Notes: generated by a model from the letters alone, not told the origin. A stretch of DNA of 64,000 nucleotides from Aquilaria yunnanensis (GCA_039654915.1 CM077597.1:79238001-79302000); one strand, 5' to 3'. Counted from the first letter of the stretch, positions 1 through 12,468 are shown. Made by a program: numbers and translations.

Positions 1-1290
1 TGAGTTAGTGTCGTTCCTCAAGTCGGCGAACTTGACTTATAGAATCCTAGACCGAATGAGCATGTGGAGGGCTGGATTAATACCACCGAAATCGACGAAC
101 TGATCATCAATACTTTGACTCGATCCATGCTGGCGGACCGTTAAACATCACCGTAACATCATCCCAGGCGAAGTTCTGATTGATCTTTGAGTTTGGTGGT
201 TTTGTTTCGACCTGCCAACAAAGATCTCTTCTCAAACCCGTTATTCTCCTAACTCTAAACATGTTTTAACCACCAGATCTAACGCCACCAGTTGGCAGCC
301 GGAGTTAGAAATTAATGCTTGGTTGGGTGGTCGATGGAGGGCACGTCGAGTGTAGGGGTGGCATAAGAGGTCAAAAGTCTACAATAGGCTCAAAAGAGGA
401 AAGCAACAGCTAGGTGGCAGAGGATTGTAAATAATAGAAGTATATGGGCAATTTTGCAAACTGAGGTGACGAGTTGTTTTGACATGTGCCATAACCCGAC
501 CCGCCTATGAATAATGAGATATCTTTAATATCTTTAATGCGTATTAATTGGAAATGAACTACCCCTTAAGGTGAAGATGCTATAGATATGTCCCAGATGG
601 TGTCTGTTATTTGTCAAGCCCAAGTTTATTTTCCCATGCCAAAGAGGCCCGTTGGCCTGTTATTATATGGGGCCGAGTTTCTTCTAGCTCAAGCTCGAGA
701 TAGAGCTCGATTAGGATTCGAGCTTATTTTCAGACTCAAGCTCGAGCTACCCGGAAAAATCTTGGCCCTTTTTCACCCCTAGATGAGAGAGGAAGTAGAC
801 AAAATGGGAATTCATTAATTTTGGAAAAAGTTTTGACAACACACAAGCAGAAATGGAAAAGGTTGGGTTGGTTTAGAGTTGGATCCGAAAAAGAACGGAA
901 GTCGAGTTGGTTGGCAATGTTGCCGATGGCAGTGAGGTTAATCGTGACAAGCGAGGAAGGGAAGCAATGAAGGGAAAAGAAATTGGAGACCGAGAGGGGT
1001 TTGTAATAGTAGGAATGTAAATAATAGATTTAGAATTTTAAAGTTTAGAATTATTGATAGAAAATGTTAAAAGACCACAAGTTTTATTTTAAGATTTATT
1101 TTTTGTGTTTTTTAATGCCACATTAGCATTTTTCATCAGGTTTAACGTTGGAATTAATGAAAAGTAGCTGATTGTGATTCGCAATAGGAGGAAATGTACC
1201 TTGTTAGAACAACTTAAAGGCCAGGTACCTGTTTAAGATATAAAAATAAGCTAGCTGGGCAACTCCCGATGGATTTTACCTTTAGAAAAA
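1..1290. mobile_element. Right-hand part of a long-TIR DNA element (MULE-like), left end outside the window
   Basis: Positions about 1010-1290 resemble the right terminal region of the element at 27262-28548: both have the run AATAATA-ATTTAGAATTTTA, then a TTGATA block, a CATTAGCAT/CAGCATT block, and both end in ATTTTACC. Upstream of this terminal part lies mixed, more GC-rich sequence (about 1-1000), as expected for cargo in a Pack-MULE-like element. The matching left terminal repeat is not in the window. No open frame here looks like a known protein; 588-782 is a short chance frame in a stretch with repeated AAGCTCGAG. Family assignment is inference from the shared ends. Confidence 0.4.
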
Positions 1291-2289
1291 TTAAACGTTG
1301 TAGAATTTGGAAACTAGCTAAGGATAGGTTTAAGAAGCAATAGCAACAAGCACAACAGTTGTTGAAGCAAGTGTAACGGAAAAGAAAGAAAGTGAAATTT
1401 GATTGGAGGTTAAAGAATAAGAAGATCTCTCTTCTGTTGCTAGCCACCCGGCCTCATCGCTGTAGTGCAAATTAGAGTAACTCTAAAACTTGTACAAAGT
1501 TGACCGGCCAAAGTTTAATGAGTTTTGAGCTGTGGATTAAGTTGCTCAAGTTGCACAAGTTTTGAGCCAAATGAATAATTTAGGCCTTCAATTTTTCACT
1601 CCTTTCATTTTAAAATAGGCAATGATGTTTATTCCCAATCCTTAGGCATGAATCAATAGAGCTATATGGAAATGGAAATGACATCTATCTGAGGGTTTAA
1701 CCATTTGAACCTGTTGGAAGATGGCTTAGGCACTCTTAACAATTTAATTTGATGAATGGTTCCGTTTTAAAAATCATAAATTTAATTGGAAAGTGTGTTG
1801 GAAGTGGTGACTTTGTGAGAGTTTCTTGGTTTTAGTCCATTTCGAAACACTAGCTTTTGAGTTTCTACTAGACACAGTTTTTGCTGAGATTTATTGTCAT
1901 TCCTTTGGATTCCAAAAATTCTTCCTACTTCTGTCTCAAGCAGAAAAGCAATTACCTGTCTAATCTCTTTACTCTGGGGTTATCACCCAATTCAAGGCTT
2001 ACCAGGGTTTAGCTTCAGGGTTTAATATTTTAAGTTCAATTTACTTGGTGCTTATTTGCTCAATGTACCTCTTGGCTTGCTTCCTGTCTGATCAGTTGCT
2101 ATATCCAAGGCTGCAAGGGTTATTCCAGCCACAGTATTCACCATCATTGTACCATCAATAGTCTCCTGGGTGATGAGTCTACTAGCCGGTGGGCACTGCT
2201 AGACTATTCCTTACCATTCCTTCTTGTTTTAGAACCACTATATATAACAAATATGACGAGATATGTCATTCCTCAGAGACAGAAGCCAG
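1291..2289. other. Non-coding stretch, nothing recognised
   Basis: AT-rich sequence with no convincing open frame, RNA gene or terminal repeat. It leads into the LINE remnant that follows. Confidence 0.5.
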
Positions 2290-2399
2290 TTGTCCAGCTG
2301 ACTAGGCATGGAGTTGTTATTGCAACTGGCACTGATATGCTAGACCAGACCAGACCCTTCATTATCTATCCAAGACTTTGATCAGCGGCATTTCACTTC

Positions 2400-3050
2400 A
2401 AGTTTTATCCAATTGTATATTCAGTATGCGACTATGCTTGGCAAACTTTGGAAAGGGTTTTAGTTTTGGGAGAAGTAGGACAAAACCACTTCATTCTCAG
2501 GTTTAGACACTGGTCAGACCTTCTAAAGGTTGAATCTGAGTCCTGAGTCCCATTGTAATATCGATGGAGCCTTAGTGCTTGCCCAAAGAGTTCAGCCACA
2601 TCTTACACACTAAAGATTATGATTTTCAAATGGTTGCAGTGTGGGTGCAAGCACATGGCCTTCCCCCTTCAATATATTAACATGGAAATAGCCCATGATA
2701 TCACCCAACCTTTACGCTAGGTGCTTGGATTTTATTTGAGAGATGATAGCCCTCACCGATGGCATTATCTGTGTTTTAAACTCATCATCAATATGGGTGA
2801 CCTTCTGATTCCAAGATGCTTCCCGAAAATGATTAATGGACGAATCCTATGAATATTTTTCAAGTATGAGAGAGTGTTCAAAATTTGCAAAAGTGTGGCT
2901 CTGCTTATCGATTTGTCTGAAGAACCAACAGAAATTGCTCAAGGCTTATCGGAAGAAAGACAAGGCTCAGTCACCCAATTGGCGTAAACGGCTCTGCCGA
3001 CCTATGGTTTCTAATTCAGGGGTGGCTTAAAAAAAGCCCAGATTGTGCTC
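2400..3050 (+). pseudogene. LINE ORF1 remnant (DUF4283-type)
   Basis: In one frame the stretch from 2639 reads VWVQAHGLPLQYINMEIAHD, the signature of the DUF4283 region of plant LINE ORF1 proteins (pattern W-V-q-hGLP). Upstream, QNHFILRFRHW fits the preceding strand of the same domain. At 2836-3030 a frame containing FAKVWL-LSICL corresponds to the F-A-x-V-x-V-D-L region that follows. Frames switch and stops are frequent. In a live element the product would be an RNA-binding chaperone of the LINE ribonucleoprotein. Confidence 0.6.
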
Positions 3051-3419
3051 CCCTACCGAGCAACTCAAACGAAAGGAACCTGACGGTAACCAGGATGAGC
3101 TATCTTCTATACGCTCACATAAGAGGTCTTCATCTTGTCCCAATGTCTTCAATGAATTGACTGTTATGTTGCCTGGTGTGTCTTCTAGATAATCTAATGC
3201 AAATTCAGCAGCCATGGCAAAAGCATATAGTGTGTCCTCGGATGACCCGATAGGATTTGTTCAATCATCTGCTGCAGTAGTCCTTTCTAAGTTTGAACCT
3301 AATCAAACCCAAGTGGACAAATGAGACTACTGAGCTTTAGCTACCATTAATTAGGGCGTCCCACGGCAGTCGGTCATCTCCAGTGTTTGATCGGAAATAA
3401 ATGACCCCAGTCCACCTCC

Positions 3420-4440
3420 TGTTTTTTATGGAAACTTGCTTAAAGGGGGATGAAGTAACTAGAAAATTGGAGAATCTAGGGCTAGATGCCTCTGCTTTTG
3501 TTAATCCTTTAGGAAGAAAAGGGGGACTTTGGGTTGGTTGAACCATGGATGTTCACTGCTCTACGTTGTTTCCAGATGCATATCTGATTTTGTTGCGTGT
3601 AGCCTAGAACAATAGTCCACCTTGGTTGTTGGGGTGTGTTTATGGTAACCCTATTATGCAACGTAAGCCCTTAGAAAGGCAAGTGCCTTACGAAATAAGA
3701 TAAAACTCAGAAAACAGCAAATCGCATCCTAAAAAAAGTAAATAAAAAAAAAAGTTGAAAGCCAAAAAAAAAAAAATTGTTGAACCATAGCCCAAAATTA
3801 ACTGAGCTCAACCAGCCCAAAACTAAGTTATTGTTCATCTAACAATATCAATGTTTATCTTTAGAATATAGTAGTAATTTATAATTTATAATAAGGTTTA
3901 TTTTGTCTCAAAAGCTCTTAGCTTAAAACATTCTACTTGCAAACAATTGGCACTATCCATGAATGGTAACAAATGTTCATCTTTACTTAAGCAACCCACA
4001 GGGAATAAAATTTCAGCAGTGCTTTTGCAATATTTTGAGCCTTTATTGATCATCGGAGACTTCAATCAAGTAATTTCTTCTTCTGAAAAAATAGGGCGAA
4101 ATTCAAATGTCTGCATGGGAGCTGAATTTCTTATTTCACTTTTTTTTGTTCTTAATTTAATTCAGATACCTTGAAAAGGCCCATAGTTTTCTTGGTCCAA
4201 TTTCCATGACGTGGAGGGCCTAGTTTGTGAGATTTTAGATAAGGCTTATAGTGACCAAGCTTGGATAGATCTGTTCCCTACATCAAAACTATTCAATCTG
4301 TCGATTCAAAGATCTAATCATGCGCCATTATTCTTGGACGCCTCTCCTGTGAGGATGTTCTATCAGCGTCCAAGACATTTTGAATCATTTTGGATGCATT
4401 ATTCGGGTTGTGGCAAGATTATAAAGACCATTTGGTGAGG
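3420..4440 (+). pseudogene. LINE ORF2 remnant, endonuclease region
   Basis: Frame fragments read NPLGRKGGLWVGW (APE-type GRxGGL-W), then PPWLLGCVYGNP (the V-Y-G-x-P motif) and, from about 4040, LLIIGDFNQVISSSEKIGR, the G-D-F-N active-site motif of LINE endonucleases. This protein would nick target DNA for target-primed reverse transcription. VYGNP and GDFN are usually some 20-25 residues apart; here they are separated by a roughly 300-bp AT-rich interruption, so an insertion or rearrangement has split the domain. Further frame at 4211-4438 matches the region after the endonuclease (SNHAPLFLD). Confidence 0.65.
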
Positions 4441-4899
4441 CTAAATAAAGGGATCCTCAATGTACCGGGTGGTTTCTAAATGTTCTCAACTAGTCCCCAG
4501 CTTGAGAAAGTGGAGCAAATCATCAACTGGTATTTTAAGAAAAGAGATTGAATCTGTATAAGCCCAAATGGCCCGTATCCAATCATCTATAGATGCATTA
4601 TCCCTTTGGACTCAGTTACAAAAACATCAATTCTTATTAGTAAACGAAGAATGTCTTTGAGCCTAGAAATCCAAAGTTCGGTGGTTAGCCATAGGGGATG
4701 GTAACACAAGCTTCTTTCACTCAGTAACTAAAGTTAAAAGGTTACATTCCCTTATTTCTTGCCTCCAAGTCAATGAAGTGGATTGGATCTGTTAGGAAGA
4801 AGGCATTCGCAGATGTATTCATTCCTACTATTATATAATGTTCAATGGGAATACCAATTATTGTAAAATGCTCAAATTATTTTCTGTTCCTGGATATCT

Positions 4900-5900
4900 A
4901 GTTTTTATCGGAGGCATAACTTATGACTTTGAATGATCCTTTTTCACCAACAGAAATGAAAAAGGCCACATTTGATTTGGGTAATTATAAAGCCCCAAGT
5001 CTAAATGGCCTCCTACCTGTAGTTTTAAAAAAATATTGGAACATCATAAGTGACTCAATCATTGAAGTTATTCTGTCCTTTCTTAACGATGGACTTCTCC
5101 TATGTTAGATCAATTAGACTTTTATTACCCTAATTCCAAAATAATGGGGGCTAATTGTGTAAAGGATTTTTGTTCAATTAACTTATGCAATACACTATTC
5201 AAAGTCATTATCAAAGAATTGGCAAATTGTCTCAAGCCCATTATCTCTTACTTAGTTTAGGATTATCAAAATGCCTTCGTTCCCGGTCACCATATTCAAG
5301 ACAATATAATATTGGCTCATGAAATTCTCCAAATGGTTAAATAGGCTAAATGCAATACTGGTCCTCAAGATTTTGAATTAGATTTGAAGTTGGATATCAA
5401 GAAAACCTATGACAAGATGAGGCGATCTATTGTGAAAAGAGTTTTGGAGTGTATGTACTTCCCTGATAAGTCGATTGATGTTATAATGCAATGTATTTCA
5501 ACAGTTTCATACGATTTTTTGGTAAATGGATGCACCAAAAACTAGTTTAATCCCTGGGTCGGGCTGACAAGGAGACTCACTATCTCATTACCTCTATATT
5601 TTGTGTGTAGAGGCATTCTCTTCTCATCTTTCTTCCCTTTAAGAATTTGGCCAAGTTATCGGCCTAAAGGGTTAAAGGCTAGTCAGAATGGCCCTGCCAT
5701 CAACCATCTATTTTTCGCCAAAGATTTTCTTCTATTTTTCTATCCATCTAAGGAAGCAGTCATATATACTAAAAATGCTTTGCAATTGTACGAATCATTA
5801 ATCGGAAAGGAAATTAATTTTCAAAAATATAAGATGATGTTTAGTCAGAATGTGCCTGCTAACTTAATCTAGGACTTAAGTTGCATTCTCCCTTTCCAAC
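4900..5900 (+). pseudogene. LINE ORF2 remnant, reverse transcriptase region
   Basis: Fragments in order: EMKKATFDLGNYKAPSLNGL at about 4959 (the E-i-K-x-A-l-f-x-m-x-x-x-K-A-P-G-x-D-G motif with changes), QNAFVPGHHIQDNIILAHE at about 5268 (the Q-x-A-F-i-x-G-R-x-I-x-D-N-i motif), and INHLFFAKDFLLFF at about 5700. The last should carry the catalytic F/Y-A-D-D box; here the first Asp of the pair is Lys (FAKD), so the active site is gone as well as the reading frame. Confidence 0.7.
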
Positions 5901-6879
5901 TTAATATAGGCATTACAATTTTATGGGAGCACCATTATGTCTTAATTTATATTGAACTACAACTTTCAAATTCTTCGAGGAGAAAATAACTAAACATTTA
6001 AGCAACTGGAAAAAGAAAATGCTTAATAATGCACAAAGGTTGACACTCATTTAGTCCACTTTATCTTTTACTCCAATATATATCATGTCTCTTTTCAAAG
6101 TCTCGGTTGCTATCTCGGATAAGTTATCCAGTAATATGGCTAAGTTCTAGTGGTTCAATTACCAAGATAAGAAAAATTGTCATTTGAAAAAAAAATATTT
6201 ACTATCATTACCTCAAGGATCGGATAGATTAGGTCTGTGCAACATGCATCTATTTGGTCAAGCATTGCTTACCAAAACATTCTAGTGAATCTTTATGGCG
6301 AACCCTAAGTCTTTTGTCTTCAAGGTCTTGCATGCTAAATATGGTAGTTCTCAGTTAGTTTGGTTAGTATTTTGCAAGAATAATGCTTCTCCAATTTGGA
6401 AAAGTTTACTCCATGGAAGAAATCTTCTCAGCCCTAAGTAAAGTTGGTCCATTAGAGACATCAGGTCCATAAAAGTGTGGTATGATTGGTGGCTTCCAGG
6501 TCTATCTCCAGATATCCTTGAATCCTTAAGTACCAGGTTCCATTCTAATAAAGATATGGAATTAGCAGATTCAGTATCAGAAGATGGTTTGTCTTGGGAT
6601 CTAGATATCCTATTTTCCTTTTTTCCTAAGCCGATTGTTTAGCATATCCTCCTTTTTACCCCGTAAAGAGTATTTACGAGTCTGGATATTATAACATGGA
6701 ATGAAGATCCTTCAGGTGACTACTTAGTAAAAAAATGTTATGTTGATCAGGTGACTAACCCTTTTAATATTGGCAATCTCTATTATAGCTCTTAGGGTCT
6801 CTCTCACGATAGTAGATTCTCTAAGGTTCTCAAAAAGCTTAGGGGATCTCAACTTCCACATAAATATAAATTTTCCTTT

Positions 6880-7640
6880 GGAAATGTATTATGAATGCGC
6901 TTCTGATGGCGACCACACTTGTTGAGCACGGATTTAATATTAATTTGATGAGTCACCGGTGTAATATTAAGTATGAATCTTTGATGCACCTTTTTTTGGC
7001 ATTATTAGGGCTCCGTTGAATTATGGGACTTCTAGACCAAGCCTTAATGCAGCTCAAACATTCCAAAATTGGCTTTTCAATATATTGGTGGCTCTTAAAA
7101 TATTGGATACAAATTGGTTGTTTTTTGGGTCTCTACCTTATGGATCATCTAGCAAGGATGGAATGAGGTTGTGTTTCAACCCAATGCTTTTAATGTTTCA
7201 TCTTTTCAGCTCCAAAGAGATGAATTGTTTAAACTTCTTCATTCAGCCAGACATGATAAAGTTCATAATTGCCTTTTTTCATCCTACCAACCTAATATGT
7301 TATGTCATGTTTGGGGATCTTTGAAATGGTACCCTTTTTTGGTTTGGCTAAAGATTTTCATTGTTGATGGTTCTTGGTGACAGTCTTCAAAGTTAGGAGT
7401 AACAACTTGGATTTGGCAAGGAGTTGATGGTCCTCCAATATTCAAGGATGATTGCCATCTTTCAAATTGTTCCTTTCCTTTAAAAGTAGAGTTAAATGCT
7501 ACTTATGGAGTTATTCAAGCAATAGAAAGGATCGGGTTACCCAATCCTATCGTTCTGATGGATTGTTCCAAGGCTCTTGAAATTCTGACGGTTGTCAGCC
7601 TGTGACATTGGCTTTTTCCCCTTAATTCACGCTATTAAAT
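6880..7640 (+). pseudogene. LINE ORF2 remnant, C-terminal zinc-binding region and RNase H
   Basis: From about 7360 a frame reads IVDGSW, then TTWIWQGVDGPP, KVELNATYGVIQAIER and PIVLMDCSKALEIL. These are the three acidic blocks of the plant LINE RNase H (D-G-S, E-x-x-A, D-S/C-x): Asp in VDGSW, Glu in VELNA and Asp in LMDCS are all present. One stop (TGA) follows DGSW. The stretch before it (6880-7330) would be the zinc-binding region but is too decayed to confirm. The poly(A) tail lies about 130 bp downstream. Confidence 0.65.
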
Positions 7641-7770
7641 CTATTATGAATAATATTCATCACTGTGCTTTGGTTGTCATTCCTTGCCAGCGTGTCACTC
7701 CTACTCACATTTTAGCTACCTCTTACTTACTTTAGTCCTTCCTCATTTGCTTCTGTGTATAAAAAAAAAA

Positions 7771-9955
7771 TTAATATAGCATGTTCGCATGTAGTGACAC
7801 TGCTTGGTAAACATTGCAGGGGCCAAAAATTAATATATATTTCACATGTTGCACATTTGGAAAAAAAAATAAAGATAATACAAAATAATCTGTTTTTTTT
7901 CATTATTCGAATGGGGTGTGTATTTTTAAAATAGGATGACAGACTATAACTTTATCAAAACTTTTGTGAGATTTATATAATTTAGCCATACATTTAATAG
8001 TTATTACATTCTCCTCCTTTTACCTTTTGTTTTTACTAAAGTTTGACTTGAATATATTCATATTAATATGTATTGAAAAAAATTAAAAAATGATATTTAG
8101 AAACTATAATCTTTAAAATTCCATTTTCATATAAAAAGTTCATATTTTTATTATAAATTTTGAAAGAAATAAAATCATAAATTAGTTACTTTGAATAGTA
8201 AAATTGATAGTTTTTGTAAAACATAAGGTGTATTAATTACGGTCTCTATTGTTGTTGTGATCTTTTAAAAGTTACACAAGTTACACTATAGTCCCTAACT
8301 TTAACTTGTTAAATGAAGGGAGTTACACCTCACTTTCTCTATTTTGTCCAATTTGTATCATAAACAACATTAGGGTGTTGATGATATCCATACCTAAAAG
8401 AATTAGGTCTCCATACTTCAACTCGAACTTGAGCTCATTAGGACCAATCAAACCTATAGATCATTCAAGCATAATCACTAAACTAACACATATAAGTCTA
8501 GCATTTTACACTTTCTTAAAGGATAAGTATGAAACATGGCCTACTTTGCACAGTTGTCCTTCAGATCTAACTTTGCTTATACAATAGAGATGCATAGCCT
8601 AATCCACCAACTCTTGTATTATAAATTTCTTCTCCTAAAGTCTATATAAAGGCTTTATTATTCCTAAATGAGGTATTAATTGTTTTCCTTTGAGCTTTCT
8701 TACTTTGAATCTTTACTTACTTGAATGTCAGAGTATTTCTCAAATGCACTAATATGGGCTATTCCTATATCAGGTCACCTTCTAGTGCACATGGATAAGG
8801 TGCAAATGACTTTTAATTAATTTGGGGGGCCTTCCCTACCTCTTAAGAGTTCTGTCCATGTCTGTGTGACATACAGAGCAAGACAATAGTTGTTATCATA
8901 TCTTTAGATAATTATTTGATGAAGTTCATGTTCAAACTATAATGGAAGATGTAATCATTTTCAAAAATTAGACCTTAGAATAGAAACAAATAGAAAAAGA
9001 CTTAAATAACTAACTTTATAATTTTAAATATCATTTGTATAACGTATTATTTGAAAAGGGAAATGATTTTCAAGAAATTAAATTTAGAAATGAGATTTTG
9101 TGGAAGTTTTAAAATGTAGGTTTCAAGAAGCTATAACATTTAGAAAAATGTACAATCTAATAAAGTGATCTTTCGGTTTATAGGTTATAATAAACTTTTG
9201 CAGCTATCATTTTTTCATCGTTTCAATAAGCTGCAGACTAGGACTTCTTCAATGGTGACAAGCAACCTTTAGGCAATGAATGGTAGTGATTTTGAACACT
9301 AAAGTGAAAGGATAATTGACAAATTGAAGAGTTAGCAACCTTACAATTAAGTGTCCTCCTTTATCTGATTGATATCAATGGTGATTGGTGACATTCCATA
9401 TCAATAGCGCAGATCAAGGAAGAGAAGCAATGATGATTCACAACTAGCAGTTAGTGAATATGATGCTTATAGATTGGACATGTTAAAAATGATAGTAAAA
9501 ATGGTATATTCAAAGCCTCAGGGGGTTAGAATTTCAAGTACAGAAAGTTTGGAATTGAAACTTACAGCCAAATCATTTTGCTTTTATTAGACTTAAGTGT
9601 GGGGAGTTTTGCAACCAAGTGGGAACACATCGTGAGTCATTAGTGCCCTGACTTCAGCATAATTCTAAAAACCCCTAAAGTTCATTTTATTTGTAGCCAT
9701 GCCATGGGTAGGAAGGAGAGATTTGGTCAAATTAAGTTTGTACCTTATGTTCCTTTAAAGTTTGGAAAACTGGTGTTTAAGTGTTCCCATTCTTTCTTTT
9801 TTTTTTTGTCATAAGCAATTTTAATGGTGAATGACAAATTAATTTTCAAAAGTAACATTACACAAATTTGAGCAAAAAAAAATTGAGATATGAAGCCAAT
9901 AAGAGTGGTAAATTTACCCCATTTAAACTTTTTTTATGGTCTTATCATGTACAAA
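7771..9955. other. AT-rich non-coding stretch with a MITE-like block
   Basis: No supported gene. A block at about 8010-8180 (AAAGTTTGACTTGAATATAT, then AATTAAAAAATGATATTTAGAAACTATAA, split here) resembles the inner part of the Stowaway-like element at 15193-15432, so it is probably an eroded relative. The 93-codon frame at 8306-8587 has no recognisable domain and is likely chance. Confidence 0.45.
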
Positions 9956-10540
9956 GAGTAAATTATATAAATGATCTCTGCCTTTAACTATTATTTCATT
10001 TTAGTCTCTAACCTATTGAATGTTTTGTTTTGGTCCTAAGCCTATTAAAAAATTTCATTTTGGTCCTGAATTTATTAAAAATATTTCATTTTGGTCCCTA
10101 TCGGATGAAATATGTTAACTTAAAATATTCATCTAGTAAAAAAATTTTAGATCATAATTTAAACTATTTGATAATTGTCTTACAATAAGTTTAATCTATA
10201 TAATAATTTTTTATAGTTAATATAAAATTCAAATCATTTTTTTTTGTTTCTATAAATTGAACTTATTTTATTCATGAATAAAAAACTACTAATTTAAATT
10301 ATCTATTTGCTATAAAAAATATTAAACTATTTAAATTTGCTAAAAGACACTTACTAAATATTTAAATCAAAATTTTAGAAGATTATGTCAGACAGTTATT
10401 CTGAGTTAATGAATTTCATTTGGTGAGAGACCAACATGAAACAATTTTAATAAGTTTAGGACCGAAACAGAATATTTAATAGGTTAAGGACTAAAACAGA
10501 ACGATAATTAAAGGTTAGGGACTATTTATACAATTTACTC
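9956..10540. mobile_element. 585-bp non-autonomous Mutator-like element (MITE)
   Basis: Both ends are long inverted repeats of about 120-150 bp, starting GAGTAAATT and ending AATTTACTC, with further paired blocks (TTTCATTTTGGTCC against GGACCGAAAC). It is flanked by a 10-bp near-perfect direct repeat, CATGTACAAA (9946-9955) and CATGTAAAAA (10541-10550), one mismatch, in the size range of Mutator target duplications. The outer TIR resembles that of the 5.46-kb element at 21513-26974 (shared GTAAATTG and CTAACCTTTAATTAT blocks). No coding potential inside. Confidence 0.75.
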
Positions 10541-10626
10541 CATGTAAAAATATATCCATGATAGCAGCAAGCACAAACCTATAAGTGGAAAGTAGTCTGG
10601 TCAACTAGGTATAGAATCCCATGAGT

Positions 10627-11432
10627 TAGGGGGGGTCCTAGAAATTTTTGTTAGCGGGGGCTGACTATTAATACCTCAAAATATTTTAATATAATAAAAA
10701 ACATTCAAAACATGGAATAACTTATTTAAATTGTCCTCATCATTCCTACAAAGAATTAAATTCATCTATAATTACATCAGTAGTAATTGTTGCAACAAGC
10801 TCTTTTTCTATATACATTAATAAAGAATCCTTAAAAAAATTGGTATCAATCTTGTTATGAAGTTGAGTCTTTAAAATGTTCATAGCAAAAAAAGCTTGGT
10901 TTGTTTTACCTAGGTCAAGCAAAGCTAAAAATTTCAAGATCAGTTGAAGAAATCATAAACAAAAGCCAGATTGATGCAAAATCCATAAGTACTCTTGGTG
11001 GAGTTGGAAAATTTTTTTGTTCCCTTCAAGTTGAAGCTCTTCATTAAAGATCAGAATTGCAACGGTGCTGCCACTCAAATTGAACCAAGCGACCAACTTT
11101 TTAACTTCTGTGAAAAAGATAAAAAGGGTTAAGGTTGTAGACTTCATGAGTCAAGAAATAAAAAGCAAACCTAAATTCAATTTTATAAATTTTTTATTCT
11201 AAATAAAATTTAATCTAATAACTTAATTTAAAAGAACTAGTGCTGATTAACAACAAATACTTTGCATAAGAGAGAGAAGTAGAAATTAATGAAGCCAAAT
11301 ATACAAAATTGCTTAGGATGACTCAGATAAAATTCTCTTATATTTTTTTAAAGGCCAAGACTACTATTATACATATTTCTTAGACTCAATGGGGGGCCGA
11401 GGCCCTCGTTAGCGCTTCCCTAGCTCCATCTG
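10627..11432 (-). mobile_element. Internally deleted hAT element
   Basis: The right end, read on the minus strand, begins CAGATGGAGCTAGGG and continues GCTAACGAGGGCC. The left end has TCCTAGAAATTTTTGTTAGC then GGGGGCT. These fit an imperfect terminal inverted repeat of the plant hAT type that starts near CAGTGGCGGAGCTAGG. An hAT C-terminal transposase fragment lies inside on the minus strand. No clean 8-bp target duplication was seen, so the limits are approximate. Confidence 0.5.
10743..10937 (-). pseudogene. hAT transposase C-terminal fragment (ZMYM1/TTF-finger-like group)
   Basis: The minus-strand frame contains FAMNILKTQLHNKI, then FFKDSLLMYIEKELV and TDVIIDEFNSL. This matches the end of plant hAT transposases in which the dimerisation helix reads F-S-x-M-x-i-v-K-T-x-L-R-N-x-M, followed by D-S-L-x-x-Y-I-E-x-E. 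Only the last 60 or so residues remain; the DDE domain is absent. The adjacent frame at 10953-11147 has no recognisable domain. The family identification is from memory of the motif. Confidence 0.6.
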
Positions 11433-11493
11433 TGAATGGAAAAGAAGAAAAGAGAAAAAGTGAGGCAAGCAAGTGCTATACGTTATGTGAAGG

Positions 11494-11957
11494 AGGTATG
11501 AACTGGGAAGATCTATCAAACGAGATACTACATACGATAATGGTCTCACACATATTACCAAAAGCTTGAGCCAATGGGATAAGGGACTACTACCATATAT
11601 ATGTATCTCATTTTGGACAACTTCTAACTATGAAGGATAAGTCATTTGTGCACATCCTCAACAATTTTACCCCCTCCCCCAGGAAGTGACTCCACTAGAC
11701 ATGGTCACGGCACTACCCTTTGAGCAAAAACCTTGATGCGTCAAGAGCATGCTTAACTATGAGTGTACACACATCGAGGGCAAACACTCTTCACATCCCG
11801 ATCGTGAAAGTAAAAAATATTGAACTCCAGCACATTAGTGTTGTTCTTAGTTGAACCATCAACTTTGATACAACTTGTTAGGTAGGTCTAAACTGGAAAG
11901 ATTTATCAAGCTAGTTACCACATACAATAATGGCATCACACAAGTTCCCAAAAGCTA
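11494..11957 (+). repeat. Pair of roughly 73-bp direct repeats (11494-11566 and 11884-11957)
   Basis: The two copies share AACTGGRAAGATYTATCAA, then CCACATAC/TACATACG, AATGG, TCACACA and CCAAAAGCT. They lie 390 bp apart, and the second ends where the copia LTR begins (11959). They may be the ends of a small unrecognised element or leftovers of a local duplication. No gene lies between them. Confidence 0.5.
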
Positions 11958-11958
11958 T

Positions 11959-12432
11959 TGTTAGGTTGTGTGACTCAAATTACTCAAATAGAAAAGTTAG
12001 ATAACTTAATTTAAAGTTTGCTTTACAAATCCTAGAAAGGTTTGGAATCCTGTTACTATTTTATTTTGTGCGATTGTTGTGTTTCAATATTAATTGTTTC
12101 TTGTAAAAAAAAAAGTAATGGTTTGGGAATTAATTAGTTGACCAAAAGTAGTTAGGTTTTGTTTAGGATTCAAATTTGGTTTTAGTTTTCCTATTTGTTA
12201 GGATTTAGTTTTCCTATTTTGCTGTGGTTTAGGTTTTGTAGTAGTATAAATAAGGATTGGTTTTTGTATTGGTAGTAGTGTGTTTTGAGGCTTGAAGAAC
12301 AGTAAAGATTAAGAATTTGAGAGAATTGGTGTCTATAATTGTTATTTGAATTTTGATAGCGGAAAGACTGTGGAATCATCATGGTTGGAAAAAAAATTGC
12401 TTGTTGTTCTATTTTTTTTCCATTTTTGCCCA
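11959..12432 (+). repeat. 5' LTR of the copia element
   Basis: Starts TGTTAGG and ends ...CCCA before the primer-binding site. Aligns along most of its length with 14317-14772. It contains a TATA-like TAGTATAAATAAGG at about 12241, a candidate U3 promoter. Confidence 0.75.
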
Positions 12433-12437
12433 CCAAG

Positions 12438-12449
12438 TAGTATCAAAGC
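12438..12449 (+). other. Primer-binding site (tRNA-iMet type)
   Basis: TAGTATCAAAGC differs at two positions from the plant copia consensus TGGTATCAGAGC, which pairs with the 3' end of initiator tRNA-Met. It lies directly after the 5' LTR, where reverse transcription would be primed. Confidence 0.75.
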
Positions 12450-12468
12450 TTGGTTCGAGATCGTTAAG

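Larger units (their letters stand above)
2290..7770 (+). mobile_element. Decayed LINE (L1-type non-LTR retrotransposon)
   Basis: Fragments of a plant L1-type LINE appear in the right order on the plus strand: an ORF1 DUF4283-type region, an APE-like endonuclease, a reverse transcriptase, a zinc-binding/tether region and a C-terminal RNase H. A run of ten A at 7761-7770 is the likely poly(A) tail and fixes the 3' end. Every domain is broken by stops and frameshifts, so the copy is dead and old. The 5' limit is approximate and no target duplication could be found. A roughly 250-bp AT-rich piece (about 3690-3940) interrupts the endonuclease and may be a later insertion. Confidence 0.8.

Noticed and set aside
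3337..3546. 69-codon minus-strand frame
   Set aside because: The plus strand here encodes recognisable LINE endonuclease residues; the minus frame is a shadow.
11390..11434. GC-rich GGGGGGCCGAGGCCC stretch as a possible structured RNA
   Set aside because: It fits the subterminal sequence of the hAT element better.
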